DNA of 64,000 nt from Trueperaceae bacterium. GTDB lineage: Bacteria; Deinococcota; Deinococci; Deinococcales; Trueperaceae. Of this stretch, positions 52,895 to 61,506 are shown piece after piece; position 1 is the first letter of the stretch; each line of letters opens with the position of its first letter. The translations under genes were made by a program, and so were the position numbers. The notes under the pieces are model-generated. The model was not told the origin of the DNA and did not search any database. It saw only the letters and a program-made list of their open reading frames with translations. The stretch covers positions 1 to 64,000 of the forward strand of contig DASVDQ010000150.1 of the NCBI GenBank assembly GCA_036381035.1. The letters run 5' to 3'.

Positions 52895-54259
52895 ATGGGA
52901 GCAGTAGGCACGGGAGTACGGATGTTCGACCCGCAGATCGAGACGATGCCGCAGGAGAGGCTCAGGGAGCTGCAGGGCGAGCGGCTGAGGCGGCTCGTGC
53001 GGTACGTGCACGAGCGCGTGCCGTTCTACCGCCAGAGGCTCGCCGAGGCGGGCGTGGACCCCGACTCCGTGAGGTCCATAGACGACGTCGGGCGCCTGCC
53101 CATCACGCGCAAGAAGGACCTCCACGACAACTACCCGATGGGCCTCTTCGCCGTGCCGCCCTCCGAGCTGGCCCGCGTGCACGCCTCCTCCGGCACCACG
53201 GGCAAGCCCACCGTGGTCGGCTACACGAAGAACGACCTAGCGCTCTTCGCCGAGGTGAACGCCCGCTGCCTCGCCGCAGCCGGCGGCAGGCCGGGCATGG
53301 TGTTCCACAACGCCTACGGCTACGGGCTCTTCACCGGGGGCCTGGGCCTCCACGGCGGCGGGGAGCGGCTGGGGATGTGCGTCGTGCCCGTCTCCGGCGG
53401 CATGACCGACCGCCAGGTGACTCTGATCATGGACCTGAGACCGGAGATGATCGCCTGCACGCCGAGCTACGCGCAGACGCTCGCCGAGGCGTTCGCGGCG
53501 CGCGGCGTCTCGCCGGAGGAGATCCCGCTGAAGTACGGCATCCTGGGCGCCGAGCCGTGGACGGAGGCGATCAGGCAGGACGTGCAGAGGGGCCTCGGCA
53601 TCCAGGCCACGAACATCTACGGCCTCTCAGAGGTCATCGGCCCCGGCGTGGCGAACGAGGCGGTCGGCGAGGGCGAGGGCTCATACGTCTGGGAGGACCA
53701 CTTCTACCCGGAGATCCTCGACCCGGACACCGGCGAGCCCGTCCCCGACGGCCAGGACGGCGTCCTCGTGATCACCACGCTGACGAAGGAGGCGCTGCCG
53801 CTGCTGCGGTTCTGGACCGGCGACATCACGAGCCTCACCCGCGAGGTGGGGCCGAGCGGGCGGACCCACGCGCGCATCGGCATGATCCGCGGGCGCACCG
53901 ACGACATGATCATCGTGCGCGGCGTGAACGTCTACCCGACCCAGATCGAGGCCGTGCTCGAGCACGTGCCCCACGCCTCGCCGCACTACCAGCTCGTCGT
54001 GCGCCGCGAGCGGACCCTCGACGAGGTCGAGCTGCGGCTCGAGCTCGACCAGGAGACCTACGCCCGCCTCGGCGTCGCGCCGCGCGACGACGGCGCCCTC
54101 AACGTCGAGGACCCCGTCGAGCGCCTCGCGCACGAGGTGGAGCACCGCATCAGGGACAGCGTCGGCATCGGCATCAAGGTCACGCTGCTGGCCCCGGGCA
54201 CCGCGCCGCGCTCGGCCGGGGGCAAGCTGCGGCGGATCGTCGACGAGAGGAAGCTGTGA
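52895..54259 (+). CDS. paaK: Phenylacetate-CoA ligase
   Basis: 454-aa AMP-forming ligase activating phenylacetate with CoA. PaaK hallmarks: FDPQIETMPQERLRELQ, LPITRKKDLHDNYP, ATP loop HASSGTTGKPTVVGYT, YGILGAEPWTEAIR, IYGLSEVIGPGVA, FWTGDITSL, GRTDDMIIVRGVNVYP and GKLRRIVDER with the catalytic Lys near the end. Two starts are plausible: ATG 52895 behind GGGAGGGC and ATG 52922 (MFDPQIE), the latter nearer the family norm. 54-nt gap after the thiolase; overlaps the thioesterase (GTGA). Confidence 0.94.
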   Translation: MGAVGTGVRMFDPQIETMPQERLRELQGERLRRLVRYVHERVPFYRQRLAEAGVDPDSVRSIDDVGRLPITRKKDLHDNYPMGLFAVPPSELARVHASSGTTGKPTVVGYTKNDLALFAEVNARCLAAAGGRPGMVFHNAYGYGLFTGGLGLHGGGERLGMCVVPVSGGMTDRQVTLIMDLRPEMIACTPSYAQTLAEAFAARGVSPEEIPLKYGILGAEPWTEAIRQDVQRGLGIQATNIYGLSEVIGPGVANEAVGEGEGSYVWEDHFYPEILDPDTGEPVPDGQDGVLVITTLTKEALPLLRFWTGDITSLTREVGPSGRTHARIGMIRGRTDDMIIVRGVNVYPTQIEAVLEHVPHASPHYQLVVRRERTLDEVELRLELDQETYARLGVAPRDDGALNVEDPVERLAHEVEHRIRDSVGIGIKVTLLAPGTAPRSAGGKLRRIVDERKL

Positions 54260-54699
54260 GGGAGATCCCGACGGGGTACGTGGCCGCGCACGAGCTGGTC
54301 GTGACGCCCGCGATGACCGTGGACTTCGAGCAGGAGGACCCCGGGCTCGGGGCCCTCCACCCCGTGTACGCCACGTACTGGATGGCGAAGCACATGGAGC
54401 TCGCCAGCCGCAAGGTCATCCTGCCGTTCCTCGAGGAGGGCGAGGAGGGCATCGGCTTCCGCGTCGAGGTCACGCACCTCGCCTCCGCCCTGCCCGGCAT
54501 GCGCGTGCGCGTGGAGGCCCGCTTCCGCGAGATGGTCAAGAACCGCGTCCACGCCGACTGCGTGGCCAGGAACGAGCTGGGCGACGTGATCGGCGAGGGC
54601 GCGACGGTGCAGGTGATCCTGCCGCGGGAGAGGCTCGAGGCCAACTTCGCGCGCCTGCGCGAGCGGGCGCGCGTGCACGCCGGAGGAAGCGCGACGTGA
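54256..54699 (+). CDS. FlK-like hotdog thioesterase
   Basis: 147-aa hotdog-fold protein resembling fluoroacetyl-CoA thioesterase FlK: HPVYATYWMAKHMELASRKVILPFL contains the Thr-x-W...E-A pattern, GIGFRVEVTHLASALPGMRVRVEA the conserved His and second strand. In a paa cluster a thioesterase can rescue dead-end CoA esters, as PaaI and PaaY do in other bacteria; that role here is inferred. GTG at 54256 overlaps the paaK stop, and its stop overlaps the EthD-like gene. Confidence 0.85.
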   Translation: MREIPTGYVAAHELVVTPAMTVDFEQEDPGLGALHPVYATYWMAKHMELASRKVILPFLEEGEEGIGFRVEVTHLASALPGMRVRVEARFREMVKNRVHADCVARNELGDVIGEGATVQVILPRERLEANFARLRERARVHAGGSAT

Positions 54700-55004
54700 T
54701 CAAGCTCATCGCCATCTACGACAAGCCCGACGACGAGGCGGCGTTCTGGGACCACTACGAGAAGGTGCACGCGCCGCTCACGCGCGAGCTGCCCGGCCTC
54801 CAGGGGCTGGAGCTGCTGCGGGTCACCGCCGACGCCTTCGGCGGCGAGCCGCCCCACTACCTTGTCGCCACGATGTCCTTCGCCGACAGGGACGCCTTCA
54901 AGGCCGCGATGCGCTCGGAGGAGAACAAGCGCCTGGCCGCGGACCTCATGAGCTTCGCCAAGGGCAAGGTGAGGGTGCTGGTCAGCGAGGTGAAGGAGGT
55001 CTAG
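54696..55004 (+). CDS. EthD-family small protein
   Basis: 102-aa dimeric alpha/beta-barrel (EthD-like) protein: IKLIAIYDKPDDEAAFWDHYEKVHAPL at the start and a YLVATMSFADRDAFKAAM middle. EthD proteins accompany oxidative degradation clusters, function mostly unknown. GTG at 54696 overlaps the thioesterase stop (GTGA). Last gene of the paa unit. Confidence 0.88.
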   Translation: MIKLIAIYDKPDDEAAFWDHYEKVHAPLTRELPGLQGLELLRVTADAFGGEPPHYLVATMSFADRDAFKAAMRSEENKRLAADLMSFAKGKVRVLVSEVKEV

Positions 55005-55147
55005 CGCGTACGCGGCGAGGCTCCGAGGTCCCGTCGACGGCGCCTCGCGGCGGCACCGGCCGGGCGCGCCTCGTCTCCGGCGTGTGCTAGGCGTCCTATC
55101 TGCGCCGGCGACCTGACGGATATCCTCTGGCCTGGCAGGGAGGTCGC

Positions 55148-55900
55148 GTGGCCACCGTACATCTCCTGGGCACGGGCGCTGCCCTGTCCGACCCCGAGCG
55201 CACCACGACCATGCTGGCGGTCGAGGGCGGCTCGTCGCTCCACCTCGTCGACTGCGGCGGCGACGCCGCCCAGCGCCTGCTCGCCTCGGGCATCGAGCTG
55301 CCCACCGTCTCCGACCTCATCGTCACGCACGAGCACGCCGACCACGTCTCCGGGTTCCCCCTGCTCATGGAGCGCCTGTGGCTCGCCGGCATCGGCGCCA
55401 GCTTCGCCGTGCGCGGCATCAGGCCGGCGCTCGACCAGGCGCGAAAGATCCACGACGCCTTCGACATCGGCTCCTGGCCGAACTACCCGCGGCTCGACTA
55501 CCGCGAGTTCGCGCTCGAGGACGGCGCCCTCGTCCTCGAGGACGACGACTTCGTCGTGCGCGCCGCGCCGGGCAGGCACTCGGTGCCCGTGGTGGGCCTG
55601 CGCTTCGACTCGAAGCGGACCGGCCGCTCCGTGGCCTACTCGTGCGACACCGAGTACTCGCCGTCGATCGTCAGGCTGGCCGAGGGAGCGGACCTGCTCC
55701 TCCACGAGGCGACGGGCGAGGGTCCCGGCCACTCCACGTCGGCCTCCGCCGGCCGGGTGGCGAAGGAGGCCGGCGTGGGCAGGCTCGTGCTGGTGCACCT
55801 CCCCCCGCTCAACGGCAGGGCCGCCGAGTGGCTGGAAGCCGCGCGCGCGTCGTTCCCCGACACCGTCATGGGCAGCGACGGGGACAGGATCGAGTTCTGA
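55148..55900 (+). CDS. MBL-fold hydrolase, RNase Z-like
   Basis: 250-aa metallo-beta-lactamase-fold enzyme with HEHADHVSGFPLLM (His-x-His-x-Asp-His), His in APGRHSVPVVGLRF, Asp in AYSCDTEYS and HLPPLN at the last ligand position. The N-terminal LLGTGAALSDPERTTTMLAV resembles RNase Z/arylsulfatase-like hydrolases, but the RNase Z exosite arm is absent. GTG start with AGGGAGG upstream; TATCCT at 55123 is a possible -10. Substrate unknown. Confidence 0.85.
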   Translation: MATVHLLGTGAALSDPERTTTMLAVEGGSSLHLVDCGGDAAQRLLASGIELPTVSDLIVTHEHADHVSGFPLLMERLWLAGIGASFAVRGIRPALDQARKIHDAFDIGSWPNYPRLDYREFALEDGALVLEDDDFVVRAAPGRHSVPVVGLRFDSKRTGRSVAYSCDTEYSPSIVRLAEGADLLLHEATGEGPGHSTSASAGRVAKEAGVGRLVLVHLPPLNGRAAEWLEAARASFPDTVMGSDGDRIEF

Positions 55901-56031
55901 CCCCCGGGGGGAGCTAGGCCCGGAAGCGGACGAGCGCCCGGGGACCTACCGGCCGACCGGGCATCCACCGTTCGGCGGCGTCGGCGCGACCGACCGGTCG
56001 ACGCGCGCGGGGCCCCGCCCCTGCGAACCTC

Positions 56032-56964
56032 GTGGTCATGACGATGATCACGGTCCAGGGACTCACCAAGAGGTACGGCGACAGGACCGTCGTCGACGAC
56101 GTCAGCTTCGCGGTCGAGGAGGGCGAGACCTTCGGGCTCCTCGGGCCGAACGGCGCCGGCAAGACGACGATCGTCGAGACGGTGGCGGGCCTGCGGCGTC
56201 CTGACGCGGGCACCGTGCGGGTGGCGGGCCTCGACCCCGTGGCCGACGCCGACGCGGTGAAGGAGGTCCTCGGCGTACAGCTCCAGGAGAGCCGGTTCCC
56301 CGACCGCCTCCGCGTGGCCGAGGCCCTCGAGCTGTTCGCCTCCTTCTACCGGTCGCCGGCGCCATGGCGCGAGCTGATGGCGGAGCTCGGCCTCGAGGAC
56401 CAGCGGAACACCCCGTTCGCGAAGCTCTCGGGCGGCCAGCGTCAGCGGCTGTCGATCGCCGTGGCGCTACTCGGGCGTCCCCGGGTGGCGATCCTCGACG
56501 AGCTGACGACCGGCCTCGACCCCAACGCCAGGCGGCAGACCTGGGGCCTGGTCGAGCGCCTCAAGGGGCGCGGCGTCACCGTCGTCCTCGTGACCCACTT
56601 CATGGAGGAGGCCGAGCGCCTCGCCGACCGCGTGGCGCTGGTCGACGCGGGTCGCCTCGTCGCGCTCGACACGCCGGCGGGCCTCGTCGCCTCCGCTGTG
56701 GCTCCGCAGGTGATGCGCTTCAGGCCCGGCGCGCCCCTCGAACTCGAGGAGCTGCGCGGGCTGCCGGGCGTCCGCTCGGTGGCCCGCGACGGCGAGCGCG
56801 TCGTGGTCTCGGGCGGCGGCGAGGTCGTCCACGCCGTGACCTCGCTGCTGGCCACCCGTCAGGTCATCGCACACGAGCTGCGCGTCGAGCAGGCTACTCT
56901 CGACGACGCCTTCATCGCGCTGACCGGCCGTCGGCTCGAGCCAGCGGCCGCCACGGAGGCATGA
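56032..56964 (+). CDS. ABC-2 type exporter ATPase
   Basis: 310-aa ATP-binding subunit, DrrA/CcmA-like. Walker [10 protein letters not shown] (about 38-46), signature LSGGQRQRLSIAVALLGRP, Walker B VAILDELTTGLDP (LDE-L-T-T-G-L-D-P), H loop VVLVTHFMEEAE and an accessory C-terminal domain (RFRPGAPLELEELRG onward). Alternative starts are ATG 56038 and 56044; none has a clear ribosome site. A 10-bp palindrome CGACCGGTCG is at 55991-56000. Pairs with the permease one base downstream. Drug or lipid export is usual; substrate unknown. Confidence 0.9.
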   Translation: MVMTMITVQGLTKRYGDRTVVDDVSFAVEEGETFGLLGPNGAGKTTIVETVAGLRRPDAGTVRVAGLDPVADADAVKEVLGVQLQESRFPDRLRVAEALELFASFYRSPAPWRELMAELGLEDQRNTPFAKLSGGQRQRLSIAVALLGRPRVAILDELTTGLDPNARRQTWGLVERLKGRGVTVVLVTHFMEEAERLADRVALVDAGRLVALDTPAGLVASAVAPQVMRFRPGAPLELEELRGLPGVRSVARDGERVVVSGGGEVVHAVTSLLATRQVIAHELRVEQATLDDAFIALTGRRLEPAAATEA

Positions 56965-56965
56965 G

Positions 56966-57709
56966 ATGACAGCGCTGCTGACCATCACCAGGACCGAGGC
57001 CAAGCTCTTCGCGCGCGAGCCGCTCGCGCTGTTCTTCGGGCTGGTCTTCCCCTCGCTGCTGCTCCTCGTCATCGGCGCCGTCGTCCCGGGCGCCCGCGAG
57101 CCCAGCCCCGACCTCGGCGGCCGGCGCTTCGTGGACCTCTACGCCCCTTCGGTGATCGCCTTCAGCCTGGTGACGCTGGGCATCAACGTCCTGCCCACCG
57201 TGCTCGTCACCTACCGCGAGCGCGGCTTCCTGAGGCGCCTCGCCACCACGCCCCTGCGCCCGGCGCGGCTCGTGCTCGTGCAGCTCCTCGTGCACGCGTC
57301 CGTGGGCGTGGTCGCGACCGTGGCCGCGCTCGTCGTCGGCCGCCTGGCCTACGGCGTCCCGCTGCCGGGGGCCCCGCTGGCGTTCGCCCTCGTGCTGGCC
57401 CTCGGCATGGCGAGCCTCTTCGGCATCGGCATGCTCGTGGCGGCGCTGGCCCCCACGTCCTCGGCGGCGCAGGGCATGGGCATGGCCTTCTACTTCCCCC
57501 TGCTGTTCTTCGCCGGCGTCTACTTCCCGCTCGAGGGCATGGCCGGGCCGCTGCGCGCCGTCGCCGACCTGATGCCCAGCGGCGCGGTCGTCGCCGGCCT
57601 CGTGGCGACGATGGGCGGTGCGATGCCGGAGACCCGCGACCTCCTGGTGATGGCGGCCTACGCCGTGCTGTTCACGGCGCTGGCGGTGAGGACGTTCCGT
57701 TGGGAGTGA
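56966..57709 (+). CDS. ABC-2 type exporter permease
   Basis: 247 aa with six TM segments and the ABC-2 pattern: cytoplasmic start FAREPLALFFGLVFPSLLLLVIG, RERGFLRRLATTPLRPARLVLVQLL and FFAGVYFPLEGMAGPLRAVADLMPSGAVVAGL near the end. Half-transporter partner of the preceding ATPase. Its stop overlaps the kinase start (GTGA at 57706-57709). Confidence 0.9.
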   Translation: MTALLTITRTEAKLFAREPLALFFGLVFPSLLLLVIGAVVPGAREPSPDLGGRRFVDLYAPSVIAFSLVTLGINVLPTVLVTYRERGFLRRLATTPLRPARLVLVQLLVHASVGVVATVAALVVGRLAYGVPLPGAPLAFALVLALGMASLFGIGMLVAALAPTSSAAQGMGMAFYFPLLFFAGVYFPLEGMAGPLRAVADLMPSGAVVAGLVATMGGAMPETRDLLVMAAYAVLFTALAVRTFRWE

Positions 57710-58926
57710 GCCTCCCGGAGCCGCGGGGGGAGCGGGCGGGCTGGGAGCTCTGGCTCCCCAGGATCACCGCCTACGGTCCCTACGCCACGCTGGCGGCGGG
57801 GGCGCTCTTCGCCTTCCTGGGCGGGGACGCCCCCGCACGTCCGTGGTGGGCGGGCCTGCTCGTGGTCGCCGCCGCGAGCTGGGTCTACCTCCTCTACACC
57901 CGGCCGGGCCCGCCTCCGAAGGGCAGCCCGCGGGCGTTCGTCTACTTCTTCGGCTTCGTGGCCCTGGCGGCCCTGCTCGTCCTGCAGCACCCGCTGTTCT
58001 TCATGGTGCCGGTGGCGGCGTTCTTCCACGTCCAGGTGCTGGGGCGTCCGGCCCTGGTCTTCCTCGGCCTCTTCGTGGCGTCGATCGTGACGAACTCGCT
58101 GATCGTCTACCCGCAGGCCGCGCCGGGCGCGCTGTGGATCTTCGGGATCGTCGTGTGCGTGCAGACCCTGGGGATCGGCCTGGGCGTGCTGGGCACCGAG
58201 AAGATCCTGGCGCTGTCGAGCGAGCGGGCCAGGGCGCTGGAGGAGCTGAGGCGCGTGATGCGGGAGAACGAGGGCCTGCACGCCCAGCTCCTGGAGCAGG
58301 CTCGCGAGGCCGGCGTCGCCGACGAGCGCCAGCGGCTGGCCCGCGAGATCCACGACACCGTGGCCCAGGGCCTGATCGGCGTGATCACCCAGCTCGAGGC
58401 CGGCCGCGGCGCGGACGAGCCGGAGCGCCTGCGCCGCATCGAGAACGCCATGAGGATCGCCCGCGAGAGCCTCGTGGAGGCGCGCCGCGCCGTGCAGGCG
58501 GCCACGCCGACCGCTCTCGAGGGACGCAAGCTGCACCACGCGCTAGAGGAGGTGGCGCGCTCGTGGTCCTCCCTGCAACGGGTGCCGGCGTCGTTCACGG
58601 TCACCGGCGAGCCGCGCGACCTCCACCCCGAGGTGGAGGTCTCCGTCCTGCGCGTCGCGCAGGAGGCGCTGGCGAACGTCGCTCGGCACGCCCGCGCCTC
58701 GCGCGTGGCCGTGACGCTCTCCTACATGGGCGACGTCGTGACCCTCGACGTGCGCGACGACGGGGTCGGCTTCGCGCCGGGCAGCGAGGGCGGCGGCTTC
58801 GGCCTGGCGGGCATGCGCGCCCGCGCCGAGGAGCTGGGCGGCAGCGTGCACCTCGAGTCGGAGCCCGGCCGCGGCACGGCCGTGTGCCTCGAGCTGCCGA
58901 CCGTGGCGCCGAGGTACGCGTCGTGA
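57706..58926 (+). CDS. Membrane sensor histidine kinase, DesK/LiaS-like
   Basis: About 406 aa. Up to five N-terminal TM segments (residues 20-165) without a large extracellular loop, then HisKA_3 helix with phosphoacceptor His in ADERQRLAREIHDTVAQGLIG (about 216), N box LRVAQEALANVARHARAS, DDGVGFAP and GFGLAGMRARAEELGG. GTG at 57706 is chosen (GTGA overlap with the permease); TTG at 57700 would add two residues. Kinase plus regulator next to an ABC exporter suggests that it senses and controls export-related stress, as in BceRS/LiaRS/DesKR systems (inference). Confidence 0.92.
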   Translation: MSLPEPRGERAGWELWLPRITAYGPYATLAAGALFAFLGGDAPARPWWAGLLVVAAASWVYLLYTRPGPPPKGSPRAFVYFFGFVALAALLVLQHPLFFMVPVAAFFHVQVLGRPALVFLGLFVASIVTNSLIVYPQAAPGALWIFGIVVCVQTLGIGLGVLGTEKILALSSERARALEELRRVMRENEGLHAQLLEQAREAGVADERQRLAREIHDTVAQGLIGVITQLEAGRGADEPERLRRIENAMRIARESLVEARRAVQAATPTALEGRKLHHALEEVARSWSSLQRVPASFTVTGEPRDLHPEVEVSVLRVAQEALANVARHARASRVAVTLSYMGDVVTLDVRDDGVGFAPGSEGGGFGLAGMRARAEELGGSVHLESEPGRGTAVCLELPTVAPRYAS

Positions 58927-58999
58927 GGGGGCGCCGCCCCGTCTGCGCGGCCGGCTCGCGGGCGCCGCGCGCCGGTCGGTCGGCGACGGGTGCGCTCCC

Positions 59000-59644
59000 G
59001 TGAGCGCGCCCATACGCGTCCTCGTCGTCGACGACCACCCCGTGGTCCGCGACGGCATCCGCGGCATGCTCTCGGGCGCCAGCGGCATCGAGGTCGTGGG
59101 CGAGGCGCCCGGCGGCGCCGAGGCCGTGGAGCTGGCCGCGTCGCTGAGGCCCGACGTCGTGCTCATGGACCTGCGGATGCCCGGCGTGGACGGGGTCGCG
59201 GCGATCCGCGAGATCGTGGCGCGCGGCCTCGAGAGCCGCGTGCTCGTGCTCACGACCTACGACACCGACCGCGAGGTCCTCTCGGCCATCGAAGCGGGCG
59301 CCACCGGCTACCTGCTCAAGGACGCGCCGCGCGACGAGCTGGTGCGGGCCGTCGAGGCCACGGCGCGCGGCCAGGCGTTCCTCTCGGCGTCGGTGGGCGC
59401 GCTGCTGATGGAGAGGGTCAGGTCGCCCGAGCCGGAGGCGCTCACGGAGCGCGAGCTCGAGGTGCTGCGGCTCGTCGCCTCCGGCGCCACGAACCGCGAC
59501 ATCGCCGAGCGCATGTTCGTCAGCGAGGCGACGGTGAAGACCCACCTGCTGCACGTCTACGAGAAGCTGGGCGTGAACGACCGCGCCGCGGCCGTGGCGG
59601 CGGCCTACGACCGCGGCCTGCTCACCCCGGGCGAGCGGCGCTAG
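59000..59644 (+). CDS. NarL-type response regulator of exporter module
   Basis: 214 aa: receiver with DD at 11-12, phosphoacceptor Asp57 in VVLMDLRMP and Lys107 in YLLKDA; LuxR-type HTH at about 147-205 (LTERELEVLRLVASGATNRDIAERMF region). GTG start at 59000; 73-nt gap after the kinase. Convergent with the sugar permease genes. Confidence 0.94.
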   Translation: MSAPIRVLVVDDHPVVRDGIRGMLSGASGIEVVGEAPGGAEAVELAASLRPDVVLMDLRMPGVDGVAAIREIVARGLESRVLVLTTYDTDREVLSAIEAGATGYLLKDAPRDELVRAVEATARGQAFLSASVGALLMERVRSPEPEALTERELEVLRLVASGATNRDIAERMFVSEATVKTHLLHVYEKLGVNDRAAAVAAAYDRGLLTPGERR

Positions 59645-59654
59645 CCGCCGGACC

Positions 59655-60557
59655 TCACCCCTTCGTGCCCGTCGTCGCGATGCCCTCGATGAAGTAGCGC
59701 TGGCCGAAGAAGAACAGGACGATCAGCGGGACCGTGAGGACCGTGGTGGCGGCCAGCACGAGCTCCCACTGCATCTCGCCGCCCTGCCCGAAGCGGTCGA
59801 TGAGCGTCTTGATCCCGCGCGGCATGGTGAACAGGGCGTTGTCGTAGAGGTAGATGAGCGGCTTCAAGAGGTCGGTCCACAGCGCCTTGAACTCGAAGAC
59901 GAACACGACGATCAGCGCCGTGCGGGTCAGCGGCAGCGCGACCCGCCACCACATCTGCAGGTAGTTGGCCCCGTCGATGCGCGCGGCGTCGAACAGGTCC
60001 CGCGGCACGCCCAGGTAGAACTGCCGCAGCAGGAAGACGTAGAAGGCCGACCCGAAGAGGTTCCCCGCCCACAGCGGCACGAGGGTGTTCACCATCCCCA
60101 GCCCGTTCCAGATCAGGAAGATGGGGATCATCGTCACGGCACCGGGCAGCATCATGGTCGCCAGCACCAGGCCGAAGAGCGCGTCGCGGCCCTTGAAGCG
60201 GAAGTAGGCGAAGCCGAAGGCCACGGCCGCGCTCGACAGCGTGACGGCCGTGGCCCCCAGCAGCCCCACGACGACGGAGTTCCGCAGCCACGAGAACAGC
60301 GGCGCGGCGCGCCAGACGTCGACGTAGTTGCTCCACGTCACCGGGTCGGGGAGCCACCCGCCGCTGAAGACCTCGGAGCGCGTCTTCAGCGAGGCGCTGA
60401 CCAGCCACACCAGCGGGGCGAGGAAGACCACGGTCACGCCGCCGAGCAGGGCGATGAACAGGACGCGGCTGACCATGCGGCCGACGCGCTTCTCGCGCCT
60501 CTCGACGGCGTGGGTGGCGACGCGGCGCCGCGGGACGGTGGCCTCGGCCAGCGCCAC
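59655..60557 (-). CDS. Carbohydrate ABC transporter permease, MalG type
   Basis: 300-aa permease with a positively charged N-terminus, six TM segments and an EAA loop DAARIDGANYLQMWWRVALPL. CUT1 family, probably oligosaccharide or glycerol-3-phosphate-type import. Start GTG at 60557 preceded by GGGAGGTGA. Last gene of the unit; the ATPase is not in the window and may be shared (MsmX/MalK type). Confidence 0.9.
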   Translation of the reverse strand: MALAEATVPRRRVATHAVERREKRVGRMVSRVLFIALLGGVTVVFLAPLVWLVSASLKTRSEVFSGGWLPDPVTWSNYVDVWRAAPLFSWLRNSVVVGLLGATAVTLSSAAVAFGFAYFRFKGRDALFGLVLATMMLPGAVTMIPIFLIWNGLGMVNTLVPLWAGNLFGSAFYVFLLRQFYLGVPRDLFDAARIDGANYLQMWWRVALPLTRTALIVVFVFEFKALWTDLLKPLIYLYDNALFTMPRGIKTLIDRFGQGGEMQWELVLAATTVLTVPLIVLFFFGQRYFIEGIATTGTKG

Positions 60558-60561
60558 GGGC

Positions 60562-61506
60562 TCACCTCCCCTCGTAGTAGACCCAGCTCCGGCTGACCCG
60601 GAGCTGGAAGAGCGTGATGACGAGGATCACCACGAACAGCAGCCACGCCATCGCCGAGGCGTAGCCCATGTTCAGGAACTCGAACGCCTGCCTGAACAGG
60701 TAGACGACGTAGAACAGCGCGGCCGAGCCGCCGGCGCCCGAGTCCATCTGCCCGAAGTACATCGTGTAGACCTCGTCGAACACCTGCAGGGACGCGATCG
60801 TGTTGACGATGAGCACGAAGAACACGGCGCCGCTGATCATGGGGAAGGTCACGTGCCTGAACTCGGCCCACCCCGAGGCCCCCTCGATGCGCGCGGCCTC
60901 GTAGAGGTTCCGCGGCACGTTCCGCAGGGCGGCGTAGAGGATCACGATCGTGCCGCCCAGGCTCCACAGGCTCATGACCACGAGGCCCGGCTTGATCCAG
61001 GCGGGGTCGGTGGTCCAGCCGGGCCCGTCGACGCCGACCAGGGCCAGGGCGCGGTTGAGGATCCCCACGGAGGGGTTCAGCACCCACAGGAACAGGGCGC
61101 CCACGGCCACGGTGGGCGTCAGCGAGGGCACGTAGAACGCCGTGCGGAAGAAGCCGGCGGCCCGCGTGACGCGGTCGAGCATCAGCGCCAAGCCGAGGGC
61201 CAGGGCCACCGACAGCGGCACGTAGAGCGCCGTGTAGAGGAACGAGTTCCACAGCGCCAGGCGCAGCCGGGGGTCGGTGGCCAGCTCCCGGTAGTTCTCG
61301 AACCCCACGGACCGGGGCGGCCTGAGGACGTCGTACTCGGTGAACGACAGGTAGAGGCTCGCGACCATCGGGACGGCCGTGAAGACCAGGAAGCCGACGA
61401 CCCAAGGGGCTATGAACGACCAGCCGGCGCGGGCCTCGGCCCGCCGCAGGCCGCTCCTGCCCACGGCGGGCCTGGAGGCCACGGTTCCCGTCCTCAGCGC
61501 GCCCAT
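60562..61506 (-). CDS. Carbohydrate ABC transporter permease, MalF type
   Basis: 314-aa permease, six TM segments, EAA loop EAARIEGASGWAEFRHVTFPM. ATG at 61506 overlaps the binding-protein gene by 13 nt; a GTG further in (VASRPAVGRS) is a shorter option. Partner of the MalG-type permease. Confidence 0.9.
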   Translation of the reverse strand: MGALRTGTVASRPAVGRSGLRRAEARAGWSFIAPWVVGFLVFTAVPMVASLYLSFTEYDVLRPPRSVGFENYRELATDPRLRLALWNSFLYTALYVPLSVALALGLALMLDRVTRAAGFFRTAFYVPSLTPTVAVGALFLWVLNPSVGILNRALALVGVDGPGWTTDPAWIKPGLVVMSLWSLGGTIVILYAALRNVPRNLYEAARIEGASGWAEFRHVTFPMISGAVFFVLIVNTIASLQVFDEVYTMYFGQMDSGAGGSAALFYVVYLFRQAFEFLNMGYASAMAWLLFVVILVITLFQLRVSRSWVYYEGR

